Shown piece after piece: positions 1-6,998 of a stretch of DNA of 8,026 nt. Each line of letters opens with the position of its first letter. Within the stretch, counting starts at the first letter, position 1. A program made the position numbers and the translations under genes. The stretch comes from GCA-965745 sp046704525 (GTDB lineage: Archaea > Thermoplasmatota > Thermoplasmata > Thermoplasmatales > Thermoplasmataceae). The notes under the pieces were generated by a model. The model was not told the DNA's origin. It made no database searches and saw only the letters and a program-made list of their open reading frames with translations. Where the stretch lies: assembly GCA_046704525.1 (NCBI GenBank), contig JBJKRS010000037.1, forward strand, positions 1-8,026. Reading direction: 5' to 3'.

Positions 1-953
1 GTGTGGAAGGCGGAGGCAAATACTGAAAAAAGGAGGTAAAATTCAACAATTGCCCACAGGGAAGCATAAACCACCCCGACATAGAAATAAATGCTTCTGG
101 GGGCTTCGGGAGGAAGCTTTGCGCTTGAGCCGGTGACTCTCCTGCTCCTGCTGCTGACCAGGATGTAAGCCAGTGCTGGGAGTATTAGGACAAGCACCTC
201 AACAAGCGCCAGAACGACCGCGGCCTGGAAGTTGCCCAGTGTTTTGAGCATGAAGTAGATCCAGGCATCCATGGTGAAAAATCCAGGTCCGCCTATGACC
301 AATGGTGCGGCGAAACCTGCAAAGGAATAGGTGAAAGTCAGAACCGCAGCACCTGAGGCTGAAATAAGGCCTCCTCTTCCCCATATCCCGGTGAACCTTG
401 AAGCGGGGCTAGCTCCAAGCGTCATGGCAGCCTCATTATAGGCAGGGTCCGTGTTTTCAATGGAAGTCATTGTGAAAAGGGCTACAAGTGGTGCATTGAA
501 GAAAGTGTTGACTGCAATGATGCCAGCAAACCCGGATGAGAGGGAGGATGTGAATGGCAGCATTGTGGACAGGCCTGAATCAGGTCCGAACCCGCTCAGG
601 AATGCGAAAACAACAACCAGGGAGGGGAGGAAGAAAGGTATTACCGAGAAGGAAGTGAAGGCACGTTTCAAGCGAAAGCGGTATTTACCAAGGAACACTC
701 CCAGCGGCAGTCCAGCCGCAAAGCTGAAAAATGCGCTGACGGCTCCCTGCTCCATGGAGTTGTAAAGGGCCTTCCTCGTAAGAACTGCAGTTGGGGAATT
801 GCCAGCTATATTGCTGAAGAAGGAGATGTCAAAGTTGCTGTGGGCCAGAAGTGCAAATGGAACAACCACCACTGACATGATGAAAATGGACGGGGCCAGC
901 AGAAGGGCCCACTTTGCCGCTTTTGCCCGGTTCACTACTGCAGGCTTTGCCAT
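1..953 (-). CDS. thiP: ThiP-like thiamine ABC transporter permease (3' end beyond the window)
   Basis: Membrane permease that would pass thiamine (or its phosphates) from the ThiB-like binding protein encoded just upstream into the cytoplasm, powered by an ATPase not in this window. About 317 codons are visible. Hydrophobic spans lie near residues 14-35, 68-88, 100-120, 140-160, 195-220 and 235-260, and a further span begins near 290, so a second half probably follows, as in two-domain ThiP/FbpB permeases. The ATPase-contact EAA loop is clear at about residue 174 (EAAMTLGAS, then a conserved G at 180). The chosen ATG at 953 overlaps the end of thiB by 19 bases; an in-frame ATG at 965 is equally possible, and neither has a good Shine-Dalgarno, suggesting translational coupling. 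The substrate is inferred from the ThiB-like partner and the upstream TPP riboswitch; the permease alone would only say iron/thiamine/sulfate-type importer. Confidence 0.85.
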   Translation of the reverse strand, partial: MAKPAVVNRAKAAKWALLLAPSIFIMSVVVVPFALLAHSNFDISFFSNIAGNSPTAVLTRKALYNSMEQGAVSAFFSFAAGLPLGVFLGKYRFRLKRAFTSFSVIPFFLPSLVVVFAFLSGFGPDSGLSTMLPFTSSLSSGFAGIIAVNTFFNAPLVALFTMTSIENTDPAYNEAAMTLGASPASRFTGIWGRGGLISASGAAVLTFTYSFAGFAAPLVIGGPGFFTMDAWIYFMLKTLGNFQAAVVLALVEVLVLILPALAYILVSSRSRRVTGSSAKLPPEAPRSIYFYVGVVYASLWAIVEFYLLFSVFASAFH

Positions 954-2089
954 TCCGTGTCCCATGTTTGCAGGTTCTCGCTTATGACAGTGGCATTGAT
1001 GTAATTGTTCAGTGGGTATATGTCCGTCTGTGGCGGAAGCACACTATAGACATGGGGGATTTCGGTGCTCTGGTTTGCAGGGTACATCCACTCATTCAGG
1101 GGCAGCTGTGACTGGACGGTCTGGTTCATGAAGTAGTTGACAAACTGCCTGTCGAGCTGCATCTTGCTTGATCCGTTAACTATCCCAATGCCATAAATGG
1201 TCCTCCAGCCGTAAGCCTGGCTGTTGTGGTATGACACAACTGAACCGGTACCGTTGCCGTACCCGTTGTACACATTGTATGCCGGATCTGTCAAGTAACT
1301 GACCAGCAAGCTTGTATTGCTTCCAGACTCGAACTGCCCGAACGCGCTGTCCCAACTGCTGTAAGTGTGCGTATACTGCTTTGTGTCATTCCACCACTTC
1401 GTCCAGTTTTCGTGCAGCACATACGTGTAGTATGCAATTTCCCAGAGCAGGAAGGCCTGCCCCGTATCGTCTGTTGTTGGGTTTTCCAGCAGCAGGTTCT
1501 CTGCAAGGGTCCTGCTGGAGAGGTTCAGGAAGGATGGTGTGAAATGGCCCCCTGGAGCAAATCCAGTTGAATTCACAAAGCTTCTGTTGTAGTCAATCCC
1601 CAGGTACGAGTACTCATACGGTGTTATGTATGGGGCCGCTGAACCCATATCTTTGATCAAGCTGGCGTTCAGGCTTTTGGCTCCCGGGGGCGTGTACTTT
1701 GCAAGTAGGCCTTCGGAGGCAGCCTGCACACCGTGCATGTTTGTGAGCCCAATGACGATATCAGCACTCTCATGGCCCTTGTTGTTCTTGAGAGTCTGGT
1801 AAAGGCCGGCTGATTCATTGACCAGGTTAATTGTAACATTGTGCTGCTTTGCAAACGTCCCGAAAACCACGCTATATGCCTGGGTATAATTAGACCCGTA
1901 CGCAAGGAATGAAGGATATGTGTATATCGTCAGCACTGTCTTTCCCTGGGGTGAACCTTTATTTTCAATGCTATAGTAGATTGCAAATCCGGCAACAATA
2001 ATTACCACCGCAATGGCCAGTGCTGCCATCCTTTTCCCAAAGGAAGTATATTTCCGGCCCTTCGGTCTGTTGTCTCTTGCAGGATCCAT
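935..2089 (-). CDS. thiB: ThiB-like thiamine-binding protein, membrane-anchored
   Basis: Extracytoplasmic solute-binding protein of an ABC importer, 384 residues. A basic N-terminus of about 20 residues precedes one hydrophobic segment (residues 21-41), giving a signal anchor; there is no lipobox and no cysteine anywhere. The mature part matches ThiB: LTIYTYPSF at 53-61, ADIVIGL at 109-115, the NPTTDDTGQAFLLW segment at 203-216 (compare the DPRTSxPGLGxLLW type in bacterial ThiB) and LLVSYLTDPAY at 261-271 (compare LSYTTSPAYH). It is longer than E. coli ThiB, mainly through the anchor and insertions. Fifteen NxS/T sequons lie after the anchor, so the protein is probably glycosylated outside the cell. 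The ATG at 2089 has an AGGAGG Shine-Dalgarno 8 bases upstream (2098-2103). A TPP riboswitch in the leader supports thiamine as ligand. Confidence 0.9.
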   Translation of the reverse strand: MDPARDNRPKGRKYTSFGKRMAALAIAVVIIVAGFAIYYSIENKGSPQGKTVLTIYTYPSFLAYGSNYTQAYSVVFGTFAKQHNVTINLVNESAGLYQTLKNNKGHESADIVIGLTNMHGVQAASEGLLAKYTPPGAKSLNASLIKDMGSAAPYITPYEYSYLGIDYNRSFVNSTGFAPGGHFTPSFLNLSSRTLAENLLLENPTTDDTGQAFLLWEIAYYTYVLHENWTKWWNDTKQYTHTYSSWDSAFGQFESGSNTSLLVSYLTDPAYNVYNGYGNGTGSVVSYHNSQAYGWRTIYGIGIVNGSSKMQLDRQFVNYFMNQTVQSQLPLNEWMYPANQSTEIPHVYSVLPPQTDIYPLNNYINATVISENLQTWDTEWQSLQ

Positions 2090-2097
2090 ATTTCAAG

Positions 2098-2103
2098 CCT
2101 CCT
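2098..2103 (-). promoter_or_regulatory. Shine-Dalgarno of thiB, possibly sequestered in a hairpin
   Basis: On the minus strand AGGAGG lies 8 bases before the thiB ATG and fixes that start. Just upstream, CUUCU (2113-2109) can pair with AGGAG (2103-2099) around a CUGGC loop: five pairs including one G-U. Such a stem would hide the ribosome-binding site, the usual way a TPP riboswitch works on translation. The SD itself is seen; the masking is inferred. Confidence 0.75.
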
Positions 2104-2126
2104 GCCAGAGAAGTCCATTCAGAAAT

Positions 2127-2221
2127 GCGCTTTCCTGCGCCGGCATTGTCCGGGTCAGGTTCAAGGGTCGGCAGCATGTTGTGGCTGCCCTCTCAGCATG
2201 TTCCAGTGGCTCCCCTAGCTA
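2127..2221 (-). promoter_or_regulatory. TPP (thiamine pyrophosphate) riboswitch, THI element
   Basis: Read on the minus strand, the thiB leader has the conserved parts of the TPP aptamer in order: GGGGAGC (2216-2210) for the start of P2/P3; GCUGAGAGG (2197-2189) with the invariant UGAGA of the pyrimidine-sensing arm; an optional perfect 6-bp hairpin GGCAGC/GCUGCC (2189-2184 with 2175-2170); GACCCUUGAACCUGA (2169-2155); P5 CCGG-ACAAUG-CCGG (2153-2140); then GCGCAGGAAAGC (2140-2129). P4 pairs CCUG with CAGG, P2 pairs AGGGG with CCCUU, and P1 is short (GCU with AGC). The pyrophosphate-sensing arm is thus complete. No U-tract terminator follows, so translational control is more likely than termination. 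Expected effect: TPP shuts off thiBP. Confidence 0.95.
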
Positions 2222-2242
2222 CTCTCATGTATTGGGGGGCGG

Positions 2243-2257
2243 TATAAAATCCTACCC
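2243..2257 (-). promoter_or_regulatory. TATA box and BRE for the thiamine uptake operon
   Basis: The minus strand reads GGGTAGG then ATTTTATA (2250-2243), a purine-rich BRE followed by an archaeal TATA box. Counting about 26 bases from the box centre puts the transcription start near 2220, which is the 5' edge of the riboswitch aptamer. That agreement supports both calls. Confidence 0.7.
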
Positions 2258-2268
2258 CGTTCCGAAGC

Positions 2269-2276
2269 TATTTAAT
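2269..2276 (+). promoter_or_regulatory. TATA box for the M18 aminopeptidase gene (leaderless start)
   Basis: TATTTAAT, preceded by the purine-rich CCGAAGC, is centred about 26 bases before the A of the ATG at 2298. Transcription would therefore start at or next to the start codon. No Shine-Dalgarno lies before this ATG, which also fits a leaderless mRNA. Confidence 0.65.
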
Positions 2277-2297
2277 CTCCAGACCGCATGACTGGCT

Positions 2298-3674
2298 ATG
2301 TCTGCGGAGAACACGGGCTGGTCCCTGATAAATTCTGGCAACCGCGGGAAACTTGACGAGGTTGCAAAAGGGTACATAAATTTCCTCAACAATGCAAAGA
2401 CGGAGTTTGAGGCTGTAGATTACTTCATTGAAAAGCTGGGGAAAAAGAACTTCACGGATATAGAAGGCATGGAGAAGCTGAAACCCGGCGACAGGTTCTA
2501 CCTCAACCACATGGGAAGGACTCTTGCGGCAGGAATCGTTGGAAAGAACGGGCTGAAGAACGGACTCTTCGTCATTGCTTCACACATTGACTCTCCCAGG
2601 ATTGACCTGAAGCCGAAGCCGGTGTACGAGGACAGCGACACAAATTCTGTACTCCTTAAGACCCAGTACTATGGGGGAGTCAAGAAGTACCAGTGGGTCA
2701 ACAGGTCACTGGCCCTGCATGGCAGGATTTTCACCAAGAGTGGCAGGGAAATAAGGCTGAAGCTAGGAGAGAATCCCGAGGACCCGGTCTTCGTAATTCC
2801 AGATCTCCTGCCTCATATTGCAGGCAAGGTCCAGGGAGAGAGAAAACTCTTCGAGGGCATCAAGGGAGAGGAGATGAATGCAGTTTTCGGAAGCATTCCT
2901 GGGACCGGAAAGGACGAGCCTTACAAGGAAAACGTCCTGCGGATACTCAAGGAGAAATACGGACTTGAAGAGGATGATCTTGCCTCGGCAGAACTGTACC
3001 TTGTGCCTGCTGAAAGAGCCCGTGAATCGGGCATTGACTCGTCTCTCATCGGGGGATACGGGCACGATGACAAAGCTTCATCATACGCCTGCTTCCACGC
3101 ATTCATGGACGTGGACACTGTTGATGACACAGCCATAGTGCTGTTCTACGACAAGGAAGAGATCGGCAGCCAGGGTGCGACCGGTTCGCAGTCTAACCTT
3201 CTGGAGTACCTTGTAACACAGCTTGTCCACAAGATGACAGGCAAGGCTGAGAACATAGACGTCCTTTCGCTACTGAGGAGGAGCAAGGTCATTTCCTCGG
3301 ATGTGGACGCAGTCATGGATCCGAGCTTCAAAGAAGCGCACGATGAGCATAACGCTGCCAAGCTCGGCGGCGGAATCGTTGTAACAAAATACACCGGATC
3401 GGGAGGAAAGTTCAGCTCATCCGAGGCACCTGCCGAGTTTGTTGCATACCTCAGGGGCATATTTGAGAAATATGGCGTAAAGTATCAGTTCGGGACACTT
3501 GGAAAGGTGGACGAAGGAGGCGGAGGAACAGTAGCACAGGATTTCGCCAGGTATGGAATGAGCGTGATCGACGCAGGTCCGGGTGTTCTGGGAATGCACT
3601 CGCCTTTTGAGCTGGTAAGCAAGGTGGACATGTGGAGCTCCTACATGGCCTACCTCGCATTCATGAAGCACTGA
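2298..3674 (+). CDS. M18-family metallo-aminopeptidase
   Basis: Cytosolic aminopeptidase, 458 residues, that removes N-terminal residues from peptides using a two-metal centre. It has the M18 landmarks in order: ASHIDSPR (His96, Asp98), GHDDKAS (bridging Asp257), DKEEIGSQGATGS (catalytic and ligand Glu287/Glu288), SSDVDAVMDP (Asp335) and the C-terminal GMHSPFE (His434). Length is normal for the family, all expected ligands are present, and there is no signal peptide. M18 includes aspartyl aminopeptidases and broader-specificity bacterial enzymes; the preferred residue cannot be read from sequence. The ATG at 2298 fits the promoter spacing; a nearby ATG at 2288 is in another frame. It is transcribed alone, divergent from the thiamine operon and convergent with the HAD gene. 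Its role is probably the final steps of peptide breakdown. Confidence 0.93.
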   Translation: MSAENTGWSLINSGNRGKLDEVAKGYINFLNNAKTEFEAVDYFIEKLGKKNFTDIEGMEKLKPGDRFYLNHMGRTLAAGIVGKNGLKNGLFVIASHIDSPRIDLKPKPVYEDSDTNSVLLKTQYYGGVKKYQWVNRSLALHGRIFTKSGREIRLKLGENPEDPVFVIPDLLPHIAGKVQGERKLFEGIKGEEMNAVFGSIPGTGKDEPYKENVLRILKEKYGLEEDDLASAELYLVPAERARESGIDSSLIGGYGHDDKASSYACFHAFMDVDTVDDTAIVLFYDKEEIGSQGATGSQSNLLEYLVTQLVHKMTGKAENIDVLSLLRRSKVISSDVDAVMDPSFKEAHDEHNAAKLGGGIVVTKYTGSGGKFSSSEAPAEFVAYLRGIFEKYGVKYQFGTLGKVDEGGGGTVAQDFARYGMSVIDAGPGVLGMHSPFELVSKVDMWSSYMAYLAFMKH

Positions 3675-3680
3675 GAACTG

Positions 3681-3703
3681 AGGGTCCGGCTCAGCCTGGC
3701 CCT
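3681..3703. terminator. Strong hairpin between convergent genes, possible bidirectional terminator
   Basis: AGGGUC (3681-3686) and GGCGC-type inner bases pair with their mirror half so that ten of eleven positions pair (nine Watson-Crick, one G-U, one C-U mismatch) around a UCA loop. The arms are AGGGTC-C-GGC and GCC-T-GGCCCT. It starts seven bases after the M18 stop codon and includes the HAD stop codon. Neither strand shows a long U-tract directly after it, and archaeal termination depends mainly on U-tracts, so the terminator role is tentative. A six-T run on the plus strand at 3776-3781 is another candidate end for the M18 transcript. Confidence 0.4.
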
Positions 3704-4443
3704 ATAATATCTTCTATTTCAGAGAAGAATTCTATCATCATGAAGGGAGGATCGGCCTTTTCTGGAACTGCCTCCTTTTTTCTGTTGATCCAGACCGCCT
3801 TCATTCCCAGCTTCTGCGGAACCTCAACCTCCCACTCATACTTGTCCCCAACCATCCAGGCTTCCACTGCCGAGAGTCCCAGTTGATCCAGCGGGTTGAG
3901 ATATGCCCTCTCATCCGGCTTCCCGTATCCTTTTTCACCCTCTATGAATATGTAATCAAAATGCTTCTCCAGGCCGAACTTCCTGATCTTGTTCCTCTGC
4001 ATGTACGCATTCCCGTTTGTTACCAGAGCAAGACTGGTACCTCTGTCGCTCAGAAATTCCAGGGTCTCAACAGCACCCGGAAGAATTGCGTTCTTTGATT
4101 CCCTAAGCTCGCTGAACCTGTCAGAGATCCTCTCGGCGGTTATGCTGTCTGAAATCCCGAAATGCATCATTGCCTGTTTCAAGCCAAGCGCTCTCGCTCC
4201 CCGCAGGTCGAACCGCCAGGTCCTGTGCCTGCCTGGATCTGACCAGAACCACCTCAGCCAATCTGATGCATACCTCGTAATTTCCACGATATTCTCGACA
4301 TCATTCCGGAATTCCCTGTTTATCGTTTCCCAACAGTACTTCCTGTCCGCCTCTGCTGAGATGAGTGTGTCATCGAGGTCAATCAGCATCCCTTTAGGGA
4401 GGCTGAGCTTTCCGGTATGCCTGTTCCTCTTGAATGTATCCAC
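3691..4443 (-). CDS. HAD-superfamily hydrolase (subfamily IA type), probable phosphatase
   Basis: Haloacid-dehalogenase-fold hydrolase, 250 residues, likely a cytosolic phosphatase acting on a small phosphorylated metabolite. Motif I is LIDLDDTL with nucleophile Asp22 and acid/base Asp24. Motif II is LVTNGN (Thr142), motif III is Lys175 in GYGKPDE, and motif IV is VGDKYEWE with Asp200. The family's second acidic residue of motif IV is Glu205 here, a mild variation. A helical cap (about residues 30-115) holds an aromatic stretch WFWSDPGRHR seen in COG1011-type members. The start used is GTG, 7 bases after the S9 peptidase stop, fitting translational coupling. ATG at codon 19 (4389) is an alternative giving a more typical short lead into motif I. 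It is last in the racemase-S9-HAD run. Substrate unknown. Confidence 0.85.
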   Translation of the reverse strand: MDTFKRNRHTGKLSLPKGMLIDLDDTLISAEADRKYCWETINREFRNDVENIVEITRYASDWLRWFWSDPGRHRTWRFDLRGARALGLKQAMMHFGISDSITAERISDRFSELRESKNAILPGAVETLEFLSDRGTSLALVTNGNAYMQRNKIRKFGLEKHFDYIFIEGEKGYGKPDERAYLNPLDQLGLSAVEAWMVGDKYEWEVEVPQKLGMKAVWINRKKEAVPEKADPPFMMIEFFSEIEDIIGPG

Positions 4444-4450
4444 CCGAATC

Positions 4451-6217
4451 TCAGTCCATGTGGTCCCTGAACCACTTCAGCTTTCTTTCGAGCCTGTCCT
4501 TCATGTTGGGCGGAACTCCCCTTCTTGCGTGCTCGTGTGAATCACCGGGATATCGTGCCAGTACAGACTCTGTTCCATTCATCTTGATTGCGGTGTACAT
4601 CTGCTCGGACTGCTCGATGGGGCACCGGTAGTCCTCCTCGCCATGTATGAACATTGTTGGTGTCTTGACATTGCGGGCCAGCGAGACCGGAGAAAGCTCC
4701 AGGAGCCTTCTCATGCCGTCTTCAGACCAGGGGTCCTCAACGCCAGCCTCTATTGCATTGAACCAGAAACCTATGTCACTGGTTCCGCACATGCTCATGA
4801 GGTTGGAAACGCACCGTTCAGAGATTGCACACTTGAATCTGTCAGTCTTCACTATTGCGTTGTTGGTCATGTAACCGCCGTAAGAGCCTCCTGTTATTGC
4901 AAACTCATCCTTGAGCCCGAACTTACTCACTGCTTCATCCATGAACGCGAGCAGATCCTGGAAATCTCCCCCGCCCCAGTCTCCCTGGCATGCTCTCGCA
5001 AATTCCTCACCATACCCGGAGCTTCCCCTTGGGTTTCCATAAAGGACATTGAATCCGTTGTCCACGAGAAAGTTGAACTCTATGCTGTAACCGTATCCAT
5101 ATGCAGTCTGAGGCCCGCCATGAACTGCCAGAATGGTTGGCCGGTCCTTCGAGGAGAGCATTAGCCATGCATCCTTTCCGCCGGTCTGGAAGTGCACCGG
5201 CACTCGTCCTGTAACGCGAGGGTTGGGGTTGTACTCCTCACCGAAAACAAGCACAGAAGGCCTCTCGGGTGTCGTATAGATGTAAGCTATCTTCCCCACA
5301 GAAGCATGGAAGGCACGTACTGATCTTCCTCTGCCCGTAACCGGAACTGCACTGTCGCCTTCACATTCGTAAATGAATGACTCCCCACCGTCCTGCCCGA
5401 CCACGTAGTATTTCCCGGAATCGCTCACCAGAGAGGATGAAGGTCCCACAAACAGGTCAGAGTTCACGGAGCTTTCAGCACTTGCTCCCACTTTCACAGT
5501 CTTCCCAGTTTCAGGAAACATGAGGTCCATTGTGCCCCATGGGGAGACGCCTTTCCTGTGCCCGGCGTAAGCTATTTCACCTTTCTGTGATATTGTTATG
5601 CAGCTCACTTCACCGGTGCCTTCCGTAATCCGGCTGTATTTCCCGCTCTCGGTGTTGAACTCGTAAAGGTCTGAGAGACCCCTGTCGTCATCCTCAATTG
5701 TTGCGCTGAACACGATCCTCTTGCCATTGGAAGCAACGTCTGTAACGTCAAAGTCACCGCCCACAAGCTCTTCTTCGTCATCGCCAATGAGCATCAGCCT
5801 TGTCCTGGCTCGGAGGTATCCCTTGGTGTCGAATCTGTACTTGAGCCTTTCTGTGACGAGTGGCTTGGTGGCGTCGCCCTTTTCCCTGGCAAGCACGAGT
5901 ATTCCGTCCTTGTGGAACACGTACTTAGATATGGACCCGGAAGTGCAGAGCTTCCTCGGCTCTTTCATCCCTTCAACCACCATGAGGCTCTCTTCCTCCT
6001 TGGTGTAAGAGACAAAATAGAGCTTTCCGCCATGGACCCGGGGCAGTTTCTCCCTTCCCCCGAAAGTGACATCCTCCACGGTCTTGCCATTGAAGCGCGA
6101 GATCCTTGACCTGTACTCATCTTCCTCTATCCAGGTCACTGTAAAGTATGCCCAGTCACCTGCCACAAAAGGCTCGGACAGAACCTTCAGATTATAGCTC
6201 TCTGCCGCATCTCCCAT
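4451..6217 (-). CDS. S9-family serine peptidase (acylaminoacyl-peptidase/prolyl-oligopeptidase type)
   Basis: Cytosolic serine peptidase, 588 residues, cleaving short peptides or N-acylated/blocked N-terminal residues. Residues 1 to about 335 are beta-rich repeats expected to form the propeller gate. The remainder is an alpha/beta-hydrolase domain with HGGP at 366-369 (oxyanion region), NPRGSSGYG, the nucleophile Ser445 in GGSYGGY, Asp529 in HGEEDYRCPIEQ and His561 in GDSHEHARRG. The triad is complete. The pattern is that of S9C acylaminoacyl peptidases and related oligopeptidases; exact specificity cannot be set from sequence. No signal peptide is present. The ATG lies 22 bases after the racemase stop with only a weak Shine-Dalgarno (ATAGGC right before it), so it probably relies on co-transcription with the racemase. 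Together with the M18 enzyme it suggests active intracellular peptide degradation. Confidence 0.93.
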   Translation of the reverse strand: MGDAAESYNLKVLSEPFVAGDWAYFTVTWIEEDEYRSRISRFNGKTVEDVTFGGREKLPRVHGGKLYFVSYTKEEESLMVVEGMKEPRKLCTSGSISKYVFHKDGILVLAREKGDATKPLVTERLKYRFDTKGYLRARTRLMLIGDDEEELVGGDFDVTDVASNGKRIVFSATIEDDDRGLSDLYEFNTESGKYSRITEGTGEVSCITISQKGEIAYAGHRKGVSPWGTMDLMFPETGKTVKVGASAESSVNSDLFVGPSSSLVSDSGKYYVVGQDGGESFIYECEGDSAVPVTGRGRSVRAFHASVGKIAYIYTTPERPSVLVFGEEYNPNPRVTGRVPVHFQTGGKDAWLMLSSKDRPTILAVHGGPQTAYGYGYSIEFNFLVDNGFNVLYGNPRGSSGYGEEFARACQGDWGGGDFQDLLAFMDEAVSKFGLKDEFAITGGSYGGYMTNNAIVKTDRFKCAISERCVSNLMSMCGTSDIGFWFNAIEAGVEDPWSEDGMRRLLELSPVSLARNVKTPTMFIHGEEDYRCPIEQSEQMYTAIKMNGTESVLARYPGDSHEHARRGVPPNMKDRLERKLKWFRDHMD

Positions 6218-6238
6218 GCCTATGAAGCCTGTGTTGAG

Positions 6239-6958
6239 TCAAAAAGTTTTGTCAGCGGACGGTTCTTTCCCGAGCAGGTTTATGCACTCAAGTGCCAGCA
6301 CCTCCATGGGATCCACAAACGTGGTGGAAAGATCCTCCGCTCCCACTGCAACCGGCACTTCTGTGCAAGCAGCAAGAATGTGGGTCGCGCCTTTGTCCTG
6401 CATCCCATGGATCTCCGAAAGGAATGCACTCTTCGCCCTTTCCAGGTCTCCCGCCTTAACGCTATAGATAGCATCCATCACTTCATCCTGGTCTCTGCTG
6501 TGGATCACTTCAGCCCCCTTGTCCTCAAGGGGGGCAGAGTAGAGGCCGGAGAGTTTCACTGGCGTTGTAGACAATATCCCCACCTTTGATCCTTCAGGAA
6601 TTGAATCTGCTGTTACCCTTGGCATGTTGAGGACCCTCACTCCGACGGAATCCCGGATTTCATCATACCAGATATGGGCCGTATTGCAAGGCATTACTAT
6701 GAGACTGGCGCCCGAATCCTCCAGGATCTTCGCTGTCCTAACCAGTTCAGGAAGAGGAGATTCGCCCTCATTCAGGAAGGATTCATTCCTGTCAGGAATC
6801 TTGGTGTTGTTGTACGTGATGGTTGGTATCTGCTCCTGGTCTGTGTCTGCCTTCGTAAGCTTGAGCAGCTTCTGGAGAAAGTCAAGTGTTGCTGCAGGCC
6901 CCATACCACCGAGTACGCCTAGCAACTCGGGATGTTTGTCATTTTCAGAATCTTCCAT
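6239..6958 (-). CDS. Aspartate/glutamate racemase family protein
   Basis: PLP-independent amino-acid racemase, 239 residues, predicted to interconvert L- and D-aspartate (or glutamate) with two cysteines acting as acid and base. The N-terminal LGVLGGMGPAAT (13-24), DQEQIP (40-45) and IPDRNE (54-59) are hallmarks of the family. The two catalytic cysteines are present: Cys91 in MPCNTAH and Cys198 in ACTEVP. Length is typical. The ATG at 6958 has a GGAG Shine-Dalgarno (6967-6970) with 8-base spacing. It heads the run with the S9 peptidase and HAD hydrolase. As archaea lack bacterial peptidoglycan, its job is more likely D-amino-acid use than wall synthesis; that is inference. A hydantoin or maleate isomerase relative is less likely given the MGPAAT and IPDR motifs. 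Confidence 0.9.
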   Translation of the reverse strand: MEDSENDKHPELLGVLGGMGPAATLDFLQKLLKLTKADTDQEQIPTITYNNTKIPDRNESFLNEGESPLPELVRTAKILEDSGASLIVMPCNTAHIWYDEIRDSVGVRVLNMPRVTADSIPEGSKVGILSTTPVKLSGLYSAPLEDKGAEVIHSRDQDEVMDAIYSVKAGDLERAKSAFLSEIHGMQDKGATHILAACTEVPVAVGAEDLSTTFVDPMEVLALECINLLGKEPSADKTF

Positions 6959-6998
6959 GGAATTCTCTCCTGTGACGCTTCCAAATTATGCCTGCGCC

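Noticed and set aside
451..765. Plus-strand open frame of 104 codons opposite the permease.
   Set aside because: The opposite strand encodes a permease with an EAA loop and hydrophobic spans; this frame is a basic, low-complexity shadow without recognisable motifs or a promoter.
3989..4540. Plus-strand open frame of 183 codons opposite the HAD and S9 genes.
   Set aside because: It spans the junction of two well-supported minus-strand genes with intact catalytic motifs and has no family resemblance of its own.
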